Assembly: GCF_910592395.1 (NCBI RefSeq)
Contig: NC_088321.1
Location: forward strand, 15,068,001-15,132,000
Direction: 5' to 3'
DNA from: Lineus longissimus
Lineage: Eukaryota; Nemertea; Pilidiophora; Heteronemertea; Lineidae
DNA: 64,000 nt
The translations under genes and the position numbers were made by a program. How positions within the stretch are numbered: the stretch's first letter is position 1; every line of letters starts with the position of its first letter. Shown piece after piece: positions 1 to 11,023 of the stretch. The notes under the pieces are model-generated. The model was not told the DNA's origin, did no database searches, and saw nothing but the letters and a program-made list of their open reading frames with translations.

Positions 1-120
1 TGCTGCCGTCTTACAGTAGCAATTGGAACTGAATGAGTTAAGCCAAGTCTGGTCTTGTTTTTTTAAATTTAGTCAGTTCAAGCCCAACACACCTGATATG
101 ATTGATAGGCCTGTGCATAA

Positions 121-1426
<1,306 letters not shown>

Positions 1427-1717
1427 GAGAACATTTTTGAAGTTGACAATTTGTTTCCATAAGATTTATACAATACGACATATTCCATTTTAGCCCAGTT
1501 TGTGTATATCAAGGTTGTTGCATTGCGGGCCTAATATTCTGGGAGTAAATTGGTGAGATGACATCTTGAGGTTGTGTCAAGAATTCATGATGACCTTGAC
1601 ATCATTTGGCCATGATGTGACGGACTCTAGTACGGACCTACAGACCAATTTCTAAATGAGAAGACTTGTTGCAATTGCATGGCAATGTCTCCAGAAGCTA
1701 GAAATTCTGTTTGTAAA

Positions 1718-1900
1718 TACATTAAAACATCTCTATAAGGGACACACCCTCAGGACTGACAAGTGCTGTCCTTAATAGAGAGGTGTCCTGATTAGAGAGG
1801 TCAAAATGAGTGGAAACAACCAATTTGGGACCAAAACTAGTGTCCTTGATATAGAGGTTGTCCTTGATAGAGAGGTGTCTGCTAAGGGAGGTTCCAATGT
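1718..1900 (+). mobile_element. pogo/Tigger-like MITE, family A (degenerate ends)
   Basis: Matches the window's commonest dispersed repeat: GGACACxCCTCxGGACTGAC, then a GAATGGAAACAACCAATTTG-like centre, then AGGGAGGTTCCA at the right. The left end is mutated. It lies in the probable TEX9 3' UTR, upstream of the AATAAA at 2253. Confidence 0.7.
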
Positions 1901-2252
1901 TGAAACTCGGCATGATGGTCACTCCCTGGAATTGAAGATTATGTGTGGATGCAGGCACCTATGTCTTAGTGAGCTGCTGGTTGGCTCTATTTAGAAAAGA
2001 TTCCTGTTTTGAGGAATCATTTAGAAGTGTGTTGTCAACGGACTCTGTACCGGTATTGTTGCAATGAATCATAAAAATGTATTATCATGTCCTGGTTAAA
2101 ATTCCATTGAGATGCTGAATTGAACATTTCACAATTTGTGGTATCCAGCCATGGAGCTGATTTAACAGTTGTACAACCAACTGCAGTGTGGGGGGTGTTT
2201 TTTGCGATTGTGTTTGTAAATCAAATTCGATGTTCAAATGATGATTGGTTTT

Positions 2253-2258
2253 AATAAA
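2253..2258 (+). promoter_or_regulatory. Candidate TEX9 polyadenylation signal (AATAAA)
   Basis: Perfect AATAAA about 830 nt after the TEX9 stop, followed by the GT-rich stretch GTTGTGTTG. A second AATAAA at 2637-2642 is an alternative. Confidence 0.45.
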
Positions 2259-2703
2259 ATGTTGTGTTGAAAATTAAGATCCGATAAGATATGTTGTCTT
2301 CGTGCCATTGGTGGATGAATTCAGCTGAATGACCCTTTTGTGGTGTGTGCCGGTGTCCAGTCCTTTCCGAAATGGCAAAACTACGGCCAAGGTGGCTTTT
2401 TGATCCAATTATCTCGCAATTACGGACAGTAAACGCAAACAATGGCTTCCCGAGTCCATTTAGGTAGTCGATTTGACCTAATTGGGTGGGAAGTTTGCGT
2501 AATTGATGAACATAAATCCACACTAAGTTCAGTTAATTACATGGTGGAATGAATTTAGTGCCCGGTGCTCTCCTAATTAACACAACTTGCATATATCAAT
2601 GTTGGCAAATTAATATTACGTCCACTAAAAAATGCCAATAAAGTAATTTCAAGTTTGCATATAAATGGTATCAAATTCTTTGAAGTACTTAATATTTACA
2701 ATT

Positions 2704-2818
2704 AAATGGAATATGTAATATGTAGGCTTCATGACCCCCATGTTCATACACATGAATCCACATGGAATATGGAATATGCAGGCTTCACAAACCCTGTGTT
2801 CATACACATGAATATCCT
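2704..2818. repeat. 57-bp tandem duplication
   Basis: Two adjacent diverged copies share GGAATATG, TAGGCTTCAxxA / CAGGCTTCACAA and the near-identical GTTCATACACATGAAT. No coding signal. Confidence 0.6.
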
Positions 2819-2830
2819 TTTTGGACAATA

Positions 2831-2917
2831 ATGGTATAACCTCTATTAAGGACACCTACATTACGGACACCAACGCCCAGTCCCATGGGTGTTCGCAATA
2901 GAGAGGTTGTACTGTAT
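2831..2917. mobile_element. Short TIR element related to the pogo/Tigger-like MITEs
   Basis: Left end ATAACCTCTATTAAGGACACC is mirrored on the right by GTTCGCAATAGAGAGGTTGT followed by ACTGTATA. Only ~87 bp, with almost no interior. It is probably a deletion derivative or a related minimal family. Confidence 0.5.
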
Positions 2918-2973
2918 AGTATAATTATAGCTTGTGGTAAGAAACTAGTGAAACAATTGAATACAGTGACTTT

Positions 2974-2979
2974 TTTAAT
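2974..2979 (-). promoter_or_regulatory. Possible GATM polyadenylation signal (ATTAAA)
   Basis: On the minus strand ATTAAA lies about 105 nt downstream of the GATM stop. It is a common variant signal, but no strong downstream element is evident. Confidence 0.25.
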
Positions 2980-3082
2980 GGTCATTTGAACCGGAGGCTG
3001 TGATTTAAATCACTCTGTTTCGAATATCACCAAACTATTTGGGCAATCTCATTAACATCTGAACACAAAGTCGGGACTGAAT

Positions 3083-3173
3083 CTACTCCAGATTAAAGTA
3101 GGACTCCATCATCCCTTGCCTACGAACATCCGCAGTCCAGCAATGAAAACCTCCGCCGAATGAATTGGCATGT
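3083..3173 (-). CDS. GATM: GATM coding exon 8 (catalytic Cys) and stop
   Basis: [20 protein letters not shown] then MMESYFNLE and TAG at 3085-3083. Cys414 in GGFHCWT is the nucleophile that carries the amidino group. The C terminus is similar in length to human (…GTLQSYLD). Confidence 0.92.
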
Positions 3174-6100
3174 CTGGAAAAAAAGAAAATAATAATAGGG
3201 GGGGAAAGCAGGGCGGTATTTAACTTTTTGGTTGGGGGGGGCACCACTTTTTATGCCAGAAGGGCCGAAATCTGTATGACTATGAGTCGTGTTCAACAGT
3301 TGTCACTAATGAGACAAGGCATGTCACTCGTGACAGATATTCTGGTTGGAGCATCTACGCTGATTCATCATGTTCACAGTCCTCAGAACTTACTTGATGC
3401 TTAGCTTGATACACTTGATTCCAAGACTCTCGAACATCTTCTGTGTCGGTATCTCCTCTGCATCAACGACGACACGTTTCTCGTCCAGCATGAGGATGTT
3501 CATTGACAGCCATTTTGACGACATCCACAAGGGATGGTCTGAAGAATAAAGAAATGAATTTACTGCCACGATTGAGGCCCGAGCTTGTCAAGTCTTTTAT
3601 TGCGTTTGACTGGTCAAACTTTAACATTGTTGGTCCTCAAGAACATGGCAGTGTGCCAAAAATCTGCCTCTGTTCTCCATAGCTTGGAGAGATGTGGACT
3701 CCAACTTACCGTCCCCCATGACAGGCCTAGGTGCTTCAATCAACTTCCATCCCGCCTTTTCAAACATGTCCCATTGAACACATCGGCGATCAGGATTCAC
3801 GATGACAAGGCCGGGACCAATGATGTTGAATGTCGCGTCAATATGCATCGGATTGGGATCTTGGAATTTCAGACGATGGATGCGTATTCCTTTTGGGGAT
3901 AGGTGGCGCTCTACCCAGTTTATGCCCATGTTATTCGTCACCTGGTAAGAAGGAAACTGACATTACAGACATATACTACTCATTGTCTCTAAAGAGTCAC
4001 ATTGTCTATAAAAAGGCATAGAGACATTGTCTCTGATGAGGCACAGAGACATTGTCTCTAAAGAGGCACATTTTATCTTAAGAGGCATATTGTCTCTAAA
4101 AGGGGTGATTTAAATAAAGACTAGCAAATTCTTTTATCTAAAACTCCGTGTACATTTACACTCGGCCTTTCTTTCTGTACAAAATTGAAGTAAAAGCATT
4201 TGCTAGACTTTATTCATATCAGCCATTGTCTCTAAGGATACATCTTGTCTCTAAGGATACATCTTGTCTCTGAGGATACATCTTGTCTCTGAGGATACAT
4301 CTTGTCTCTGAGGATACATCTTGTCTCTAAGGATACATCTTGTCTCTGAGGATACATCTTGTCTCTGAGGATACATCTTGTCTCTAAGGATACATCTTGT
4401 CTCTGAGGATACATCTTGTCTCTGAGGATACATCTTGTCTCTAAGGATACATCTTGTCTCTAAGGATACATCTTGTCTCTAAGGATACATCTTGTCTCTA
4501 AGGATACATCTTGTCTCTAAGGATACATCTTGTCTCTAAGGATACATCTTGTCTCTGAGGATACATCTTGTCTCTAAGGATACATCTTGTCTCTGAGGAT
4601 ACATCTTGTCTCTAAGGATACATCTTGTCTCTGAGGATACATCTTGTCTCTGAGGATACATCTTGTCTCTGAGGATACATCTTGTCTCTAAGGATACATC
4701 TTGTCTCTGAGGATACATCTTGTCTCGGAGGATACATCTTGTCTCTAAGGATACATCTTGTCTCTGAGGATACATCTTGTCTCTAAGGATACATCTTGTC
4801 TCTGAGGATACATCTTGTCTCTGAGGATACATCTTGTCTCTAAGGAGACATCTTGTCTCTAAGGATACATCTTGTCTCTAAGGAGACATCTTGTCTCTGA
4901 GGATACATCTTGTCTCTGAGGATACATCTTGTCTCTAAGGATACATCTTGTCTCTGAGGATACATCTTGTCTCTGAGGATACATCTTGTCTCTAAGGAGA
5001 CATCTTGTCTCTAAGGAGACATCTTGTCTCTAAGGATACATCTTGTCTCTGAGGATACATCTTGTCTCTGAGGATACATCTTGTCTCTGAGGATACATCT
5101 TGTCTCTGAGGAGACATCTTGTATCTAAGGAGACATCTTGTCTCTGAGGATACATCTTGTCTCTAAAGAGGCTCCTTATCTCTAAGGATACATCTTGTCT
5201 CTAAGGATACATCTTGTCTCTGAGGATACATCTTGTCTCTAAGGAGACATCTTGTCTCTAAAGAGGCTCCTTATCTCTAAGGATACATCTTGTCTCTGAG
5301 GATACATCTTGTCTCTAAGGATACATCTTGTCTCTGAGGATACATCTTGTCTCTGAGGATACATCTTGTCTCTAAGGAGACATCTTGTCTCTAAGGATAC
5401 ATCTTGTCTCTAAGGAGACATCTTGTCTCTGAGGATACATCTTGTCTCTGAGGATACATCTTGTCTCTAAGGATACATCTTGTCTCTGAGGATACATCTT
5501 GTCTCTGAGGATACATCTTGTCTCTAAGGAGACATCTTGTCTCTAAGGAGACATCTTGTCTCTAAGGATACATCTTGTCTCTGAGGATACATCTTGTCTC
5601 TGAGGATACATCTTGTCTCTGAGGATACATCTTGTCTCTGAGGAGACATCTTGTATCTAAGGAGACATCTTGTCTCTGAGGATACATCTTGTCTCTAAAG
5701 AGGCTCCTTATCTCTAAGGATACATCTTGTCTCTAAGGATACATCTTGTCTCTGAGGATACATCTTGTCTCTAAGGAGACATCTTGTCTCTAAAGAGGCT
5801 CCTTATCTCTAAGGATACATCTTGTCTCTAAGGATACATCTTGTCTCTGAGGATACATCTTGTCTCTGAGGAGACATCTCGTCTCTGAGGATACATCTTG
5901 TCTCTAAGGAGACATCTTGTCTCTAAGGAGACATCTGGTCTCTAAAGAGGCTCCTTATCTCTAAGGATACATCTTGTCTCTAAGGAGACATCTTGTCTCT
6001 GAGGATACATCTTGTCTCTGAGGATACATCTTGTCTCTAAGGATACATCTTGTCTCTGAGGATACATCTTGTCTCTGAGGATACATCTTGTCTCTGAGGA

Positions 6101-9100
6101 TACATCTTGTCTCTGAGCATACATCTTGTCTCTAAGGATACATCTGGTCTCTGAGGAGACATCTTGTCTCTGAGGAGACATCTTGTCTCTGAGGAGACAT
6201 CTTGTCTCTGAGGAGACATCTTGTCTCTAAGGATACATCTTGTCTCTGAGGAGACATCTTGTCTCTGAGGAGACATCATGTCTCTAAGGAGACTCAGTGT
6301 GATCAAAGAGGGAGAACCTACCTGACTCCTCTGGACAAAGATATCACGGCCAGCGCGGATAAAATCAGCAGCGTCAAAACATGGCTCAAACTCTGTTGTC
6401 ACAAATCTGTCACTGGCAGCAAGTTTGTTGCGCTCAGTGACTGAAGAAATAGGGTATTTCTGGAACAAATGGAATCATTATAAAATGTTGCCCACAATGG
6501 TGGTGATATACAAGTACAGTAGAACCGCTCTATTAAGGACACCCTCGGAACTGACAATAGCTGTCTTTTATAGAGAGGTATCCTCTATAGAGAGGTTAAA
6601 CTGAAGGGAAGCAACCAATTTTGGTCCAAAAGTAGTGTCCTTAATAGATAGGTTGTTCTTAATAGGGAGGTGTCTGGTAAGGGAGGTTCCACTGCATATC
6701 AAATAATTACATGACCATCTGTAATCCAAGCACCTCCCTAGAGAAAAAACATTATGTGAACAGTTGCCCTGTGACCTTACATCCAGGCGCAATGTCATTA
6801 TTCACAGCTGCTCACGAGTTTGAAGGTCACACAAAACTTTCACAACATGTGGATCTATCTACAGTGGTGTGTGAGAAAATACAGTGGAACCTCTCTATTA
6901 AGGACACCCTCGGGACTGACAGGCACTGTCCTTACTGGAGAGGTGTCCAGATTAGAGAGGTCAAATTGAATGGAAACACCCAATTTGGGACCAAAACTAG
7001 TGTCCTTGATAGAGAGGGTGTCCTTAATAGAGAGGTGTCCGCTAAGGGAGGTTCTACTGTATAGCCCTTTTACCCAAGACAATATGGCTCATATTTTGGC
7101 CCTTGCAAGCTCTAGTCTTCTCAGTCAACTGGCCCATATCGATACGAACCTGATCATATAATTGATCCGACATAGTTGGCTTCGGTGCAGTTGTCCATTT
7201 TGCGCCGTTGAGAAAATACTCCTTCATCAGACTACGGTAAGCGCGGTATTCAAAGAAGCGCGATCTCCACGCCATTGGTGCTTCGATAATCTCGTCCCCA
7301 ATGACCAACAGGATGTCTCGAGGCATTGCAGCGTATAAACCTGGAATCGAGGTTGAAATTTAGTTCGACTATCACTCCACTCTGCTTTCATTGATATAAG
7401 ACCACTTCGAATATCCAAGTCATGCTCCAAAATGAGCATGTGGTCTTTGGTGCAGTTAACATGTTCAATTTGGACAGGGAATGGTTTGGCAAAACCAATT
7501 CTCCCATGGCCTGGACCTTTGTGCAAATATTGTTGGACCAAGTGGTCCAAGATCAGTGAACCCATGCCCAGTAATTTTAATTTCAAGCCATGCTGTTTCA
7601 TCCAGAACTACAATCCTGAATTCTCCCCGGGCCTTTTGCATGGTAGCTAGCAGTGTTAACCACTAGGCTATGAGGCTACTTGAGGCTACATCCAGATATT
7701 GAGCAAAAAGGGGACCTACCACGAGATTGAAAATCTGGTGTCTCGTATTCAGATCCAAAATCTACCACATCAGGTTGGCGCACCTTCACGCCCTCTTGTT
7801 CCAGAATATGACAAAATTCATTAATCTCCTTGGTTGCACGCTCGATAAACTCGCTAGGGAAAGGACGACCACCATGTTGTTCGTAGAATGGCCAATGCTT
7901 CTCATTGGTATTTGCCTGAAAATAAAATACGGTCTGAAAGTGTGTTTGCCATGGAAATTTTACAAGACTCGAAGAGGGGTGAAAAAGGTTCATTGAACGC
8001 ATTGGTTGGCATTTTAACTTAAGAGAGGCGGCTTTGATATGTAAGAGGGGTGCTGCTATTAAATGGAACCCCTGTACAATACCTGAATTCTAAGAGTTGA
8101 CTGTAGGCACCACCATTTGGGCAAGATCTTGAAATCCTAAAGCGATTAGAACTCGTTCAAAACAAAGTGAATGCCAATTTCAAGGGCGGGAGTCGGTCGA
8201 CTACATTCAACTTACTTTTACTTCAATTGTAAATTTTGGCACAGTGGCATTTTCTGGTCGTCCAACAATCACCTCCTTCAACGGGTCCCATTCATTGCAG
8301 GACCAAACTGGCGATATCAAGGGATCCAACTGTTCCACTGGGCTAGTCACATGATCCATATAATTTTCTGACACTTGCTGGGTATTCTGCCATTGTGAAG
8401 AAGTGGTTGATGCCCTCTTAAAGAGATCAGATAAGATATGCCTAAGTATTTTGTTTTTAAACTTTGATGCTCTGCCTCCATGTTTAATGTTAAGAAGGGG
8501 AAGAGTTTTAGAGATAGGGCCTACTGGGTGAATTTTTACAAGTCTGAAACCCAATTCTTGAAATAAAATGAAAACTGTTGTTTGCTAATTTATATCAAGT
8601 CCAAATCAGGGTTCAGTAAACAATGTTGAAGGTATGTGATAGTCTTTCAGGTTCACGAATCTGCCTAGTGTATCAGTGTACATAATGATATACTGCATGC
8701 AAAATCCTGAAATGAATACGAAAGCACGGATATTTTTGAACTCACTCTTCGAGGCGAATTCTTGACTAACCCAGGATGGAACCAACATCTTCCCCAGCAT
8801 AGAATTCTCTTCATTGTGTGCATTAAGTTCTTGATTTTCAAAAACTACCTGAAACAGTTCATACTAGTCAGAAATTGTGATAATGATAATGAAGCAAAAA
8901 CTTCAAAATCAAATTTAGCGCCGTGATAAACTTTTGGAGAACTGCCAGAAAGTGGAATAACATCAACTCCGAATATGTCAAATAATTTGATTCTAGCTCT
9001 AGCAAACGGTGAGGTGTTCAACAAATCCCATATATCTAGTAGTTTTTTTCGACGTAGTTAATGTTTTATAGTTTTAAAAGTGACCAGAAAAGATGAGTGC

Positions 9101-10034
9101 CTTATTTCGTCATTGACACTTCTCTACTTTCCTTTCGAGTTTCGTCCACCGCCAAATGACGCTGCCATACGGAAAAACGCGTTCGAACCACACCCAAGTC
9201 GACAATCGAACCTTTCAAATGGCGGGAAATGTACAAGCCCTTCGGCAACATTGATTCATTTATGTACGAGGATGGTCCAATGTTGCTCCGATTGTGACCA
9301 TGACAACCTTATATTTCATCTGCCTGCTATGTATTCCAATTATTGTTTTAGATATTGAGGATAGGCCGGTTGAAAACGTCACTATGAGACATAATTTGTT
9401 ATGAAAATGCCCTATTTTCATGTAATCTGTCAAAAAAGGATAATAATTCATGTCATTTGTACGTCACAGTTCAAAAGCAGCAATCTGAATGACACACTTC
9501 TTTCTATTAGCATATGAAACCATCGAGAAAAAAGCATTAGGCCAATGTAGGCCTACTTAATTTACCGCATCACTGACGCAAGGCATGGACTGCCCCAGGA
9601 GTTTAATTTTCAATATATCTCATTGTCCTTCTTTCTTATTGCATCTCGATATTATAGTGGCGGTATCAAATTGTGTGTCCTATATGGTAGACCCATCCCA
9701 TAATCACCCTATCTCACTTTCTCCATTTAACTGTGGTGTCCCAGAACTGAAACCATACAAATAAGTTACATTATACCAAATTATACATGCAGGAAATTAA
9801 TGTGCATAAAAGCTCCATTTCCCTTCGCTATCAATTTGACGGGCATTTTTGTCGGGTGAGAAGTTCAGAAACTAATTTAGGTATAGCTTACAAGATAAGC
9901 GAAGAACAAAAGAAGCGGAGAACTTACCTTGGGCACTGACCTAAAGTTCGCACACAAGTAATTCGTATACAGCCCGTCTCACCAATCAGGAAAATCATAC
10001 ACTTTGCCCGTTTTCTAAAAACCGGAACCAACAT
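3083..10034 (-). CDS. GATM: Glycine amidinotransferase, mitochondrial (L-arginine:glycine amidinotransferase), complete, 8 coding exons
   Basis: Transfers the amidino group from arginine to glycine, giving guanidinoacetate and ornithine: the first, rate-limiting step of creatine synthesis, in the mitochondrial intermembrane space. Coding exons in transcript order: 10034-9928, 8414-8216, 7915-7720, 7340-7150, 6459-6322, 3941-3710, 3538-3394, 3173-3083. All introns are GT-AG, and phases 2,0,1,0,0,1,2 join in frame into 1299 nt, 432 residues plus TAG (human about 423). Landmarks: [88 protein letters not shown] and GGGFHCWT. By alignment with the human catalytic residues (Asp254, His303, Cys407), the triad is Asp260, His310 and Cys414; all are intact. 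The N-terminal ~50 residues are basic and Ser/Thr-rich, as expected for a presequence, but weakly conserved. Confidence 0.93.
3394..3538 (-). CDS. GATM: GATM coding exon 7
   Basis: Encodes [20 protein letters not shown], then VVVDAEE and [15 protein letters not shown], matching the human [20 protein letters not shown] block. Acceptor TATTCTTCAG, donor CAA|GTAAGT (phase 2). The predicted reading frame is interrupted in simple ORF scans because the exon is short. Confidence 0.92.
3710..3941 (-). CDS. GATM: GATM coding exon 6 (catalytic His)
   Basis: [18 protein letters not shown], then [17 protein letters not shown] and [19 protein letters not shown]. It contains His310. Acceptor CTTCTTACCAG, donor GACG|GTAAGT (phase 1). 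Confidence 0.93.
4222..6295. repeat. 19-bp minisatellite (~109 units) filling GATM intron 5
   Basis: Consensus unit GGATACATCTTGTCTCTRA; the R (A/G) and the GGATAC/GGAGAC positions vary between units. The array runs almost uninterrupted for ~2.07 kb. Four deviant units read AGAGGCTCCTTATCTC (near 5166, 5266, 5700 and 5800, plus one near 5947). Degenerate related copies occur just outside, at about 3960-4095. Three units (57 bp) give 19 codons, which explains the long repetitive open frames; these are not real proteins. Confidence 0.95.
4750..5813. repeat. Higher-order tandem duplication of 532 bp (28 x 19-bp units) inside the minisatellite
   Basis: The order of variant units in ~4750-5281 is repeated in ~5282-5813. 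The unique variant TTGTATCTAAGG occurs at 5119 and 5651, and the CTCCTTATCTC units recur at the same offset. The 532-bp spacing equals exactly 28 units, so a 28-unit block was duplicated in register. Confidence 0.8.
6322..6459 (-). CDS. GATM: GATM coding exon 5 (catalytic Asp)
   Basis: [19 protein letters not shown], then [19 protein letters not shown] and IFVQRSQ. It contains Asp260, the partner of the catalytic His. Acceptor TTCCAG, donor CAG|GTAGGT. The frame stays open past the donor into the intron 5 minisatellite down to about 6037. Confidence 0.93.
6517..6694 (+). mobile_element. pogo/Tigger-like MITE, family A, in GATM intron 4
   Basis: TA then CAGTAGAACCGCTCTATT on the left, GGGAGGTTCCACTG on the right. 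It is inserted just upstream (in gene sense) of exon 5 of GATM and in antisense to it. Confidence 0.85.
6882..7059 (+). mobile_element. pogo/Tigger-like MITE, family A, in GATM intron 4 (intact ends and TA duplication)
   Basis: TA (6880-6881) CAGTGGAACCTCTCTATT … GGGAGGTTCTACTG TA (7060-7061). The best-preserved full-length copy, 178 bp. CAGT ends with TA duplications are typical of the Tc1/mariner-pogo superfamily. Confidence 0.88.
7150..7340 (-). CDS. GATM: GATM coding exon 4
   Basis: Encodes [36 protein letters not shown] and [17 protein letters not shown], among the most conserved blocks of the family. The donor CAG|GTTCGT is weaker than the others but phase 0 fits the next exon exactly. 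Confidence 0.93.
7430..7680 (-). mobile_element. tRNA-derived SINE in GATM intron 3
   Basis: On the minus strand the head contains TAGCCTAGTGGTTAAC, a good RNA polymerase III A box, then a decayed B-box region near 7610-7620. The body extends to about 7430. It lies close behind exon 3 of GATM, in the same orientation as the gene. The 3' limit is approximate. Confidence 0.5.
7720..7915 (-). CDS. GATM: GATM coding exon 3
   Basis: Acceptor TATTTTCAG, donor CGTG|GTAGGT (phase 1). It encodes [20 protein letters not shown] through [10 protein letters not shown], which matches the human ANTYEKYWPFYQKQGG region and contains the VRQPD motif. Confidence 0.93.
8216..8414 (-). CDS. GATM: GATM coding exon 2
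   Basis: Acceptor TCTCTTTAAGAG before 8414 and donor AAA|GTAAG after 8216. It reads [14 protein letters not shown], a Ser/Thr-rich linker, then the conserved start of the catalytic fold [18 protein letters not shown] and FTIEVK. The first ~45 residues are lineage-specific. Confidence 0.85.
8415..9927 (-). other. GATM intron 1
   Basis: A 1.5-kb intron between the presequence exon and the first conserved exon. I see no recognised element in it; the sequence is AT-rich and non-repetitive. Confidence 0.6.
9928..10034 (-). CDS. GATM: GATM coding exon 1 (probable mitochondrial presequence)
   Basis: Encodes [20 protein letters not shown] and on to RTLGQCPR, arginine-rich with a single acidic residue, which fits a mitochondrial targeting segment. 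Donor AAG|GTAAGTT is strong, and its phase (2) completes an Arg codon with the G at 8414. The ATG at 10034-10032 is immediately preceded by TGCTGCTTGCAG. That sequence looks like a splice acceptor, so there may be an upstream non-coding exon, or the true start may lie further upstream. This exon is assigned by splice phase and composition, not by conserved sequence. Confidence 0.6.
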
Positions 10035-10848
10035 CTGCAAGCAGCAAGTGGGCTAATGGTCAACGAGACACAGCAACATTATGTAAATCAACAGCGCAAC
10101 TTACATACTAATAAATAACCAGCTGACACAGTATCTACTACGCATGGACATTTTATTAAATGTATTCAAACCAATTAGATGCAACTGGCTGTTTCCTACT
10201 GGTTTGACACTGACAATTGTCTTTTTCCGATCGGGCCTAACGCTCGCACCGCCAAAACAATTAGAATGCAAATGCTCACGCTGTAACAATTAATAAAGCG
10301 AAAAATTTAGACGCTGTAGCCAATAAAGGCCTTGTAAAGACATTGTGGACAGTTACCTCAAGCAATATTCTAAACTATTTCTACTATCATGATTTTTTAA
10401 CATCGCCTTTGGATCCCGATCGGACGTATAGACCTATACCAGTTCCTTCTCGATTTGGCGGCTCGCGTTGTGCGCCTGATCGGGCGGAAAATCCTGACTA
10501 CCGAAAATGTTTTTCGCTTTGCCTTCAGTGCAGTTAATTTGGTTCAAAAACCAGCTTGAAGTTGTGAGCTACACCCGAAACCAGGCAGATCGACGTCGGA
10601 AACGGCCTTGCCCTGCTCGGGTCAGTACCAAAAGTCATGAAAAGCTCCGCCTATCTTTACTTATAGCTGGTGTCTACTTGGATCGAATCATCTACGGACT
10701 ACTGTTTGCCGTAGGCAACAGCGGTGAGTCTTCCTGAGTCGAACCAACCCTCCTGATCAATCCTAGTCAAAGCTTGTTTTTATTGTCTTCACGATTGCGC
10801 ATGCCCCAGTTATCATTCACGAGCGCCATCTACGAAGCTTATATCACA
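10035..10848. other. Region upstream of GATM; no recognised gene
   Basis: Contains the acceptor-like TGCTGCTTGCAG next to the GATM ATG, and a loose inverted similarity between 10225-10262 and 10445-10490 (CGATCGGGCC / GCCTGATCGGGCGG with GCCGCCAAA). The GATM promoter or 5' non-coding exon is probably here or further up, but no core element is convincing. Confidence 0.35.
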
Positions 10849-11023
10849 ATGCCGGTGTGACAGCGGATATAGTCCCCCTGGAGTCATAGTCCGGTAGCAT
10901 TGTATTTGACCAATTAAGCAGCATGATCTATTGTACCGCTAACCCTAACCAAAACATTTAGCAATGCGGGCTATTGTTACACGGACTATCAGCCCTAGGA
11001 CTACTATCCCCGTCACACCGGGT
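10849..11023. mobile_element. Short TIR element (MITE-like)
   Basis: CCGGTGTGACAGCGGATA at the left is matched inversely by CTATCCCCGTCACACCGG at the right. Similarity continues ~45 bp inward (ATAGTCC and TAGTCCGT blocks). The interior is short, with no coding potential. No certain target duplication. Confidence 0.55.

Larger units (their letters stand above)
1427..3082. other. Tail-to-tail interval between TEX9 and GATM (3' UTRs and spacer)
   Basis: No coding exon seen. The interval contains a pogo/Tigger-like MITE (1718-1900), a candidate TEX9 polyadenylation signal (2253-2258), a 57-bp tandem duplication (2704-2818), a short TIR element (2831-2917) and a possible minus-strand polyadenylation signal for GATM. 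Short open frames on both strands here have no recognisable domain. Confidence 0.6.

Noticed and set aside
4232-6181. Open frames with [19 protein letters not shown] repeats
   Set aside because: They result from the 19-bp minisatellite in GATM intron 5; three units equal 19 codons.
4222-6295. CRISPR-like array of short repeats
   Set aside because: Units are contiguous with no unique spacers, inside a eukaryotic intron.
8606-8800. Alternative GATM first exon ([18 protein letters not shown]) with an A|GTGAGT donor
   Set aside because: Phase 1 at the donor does not fit the exon 2 frame at 8414, and the peptide is not basic. The exon at 9928-10034 fits phase and composition.
10938-10960. CTAACCCTAACC resembling telomeric repeat
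   Set aside because: Only two imperfect units, inside a TIR element; not an interstitial telomere array.
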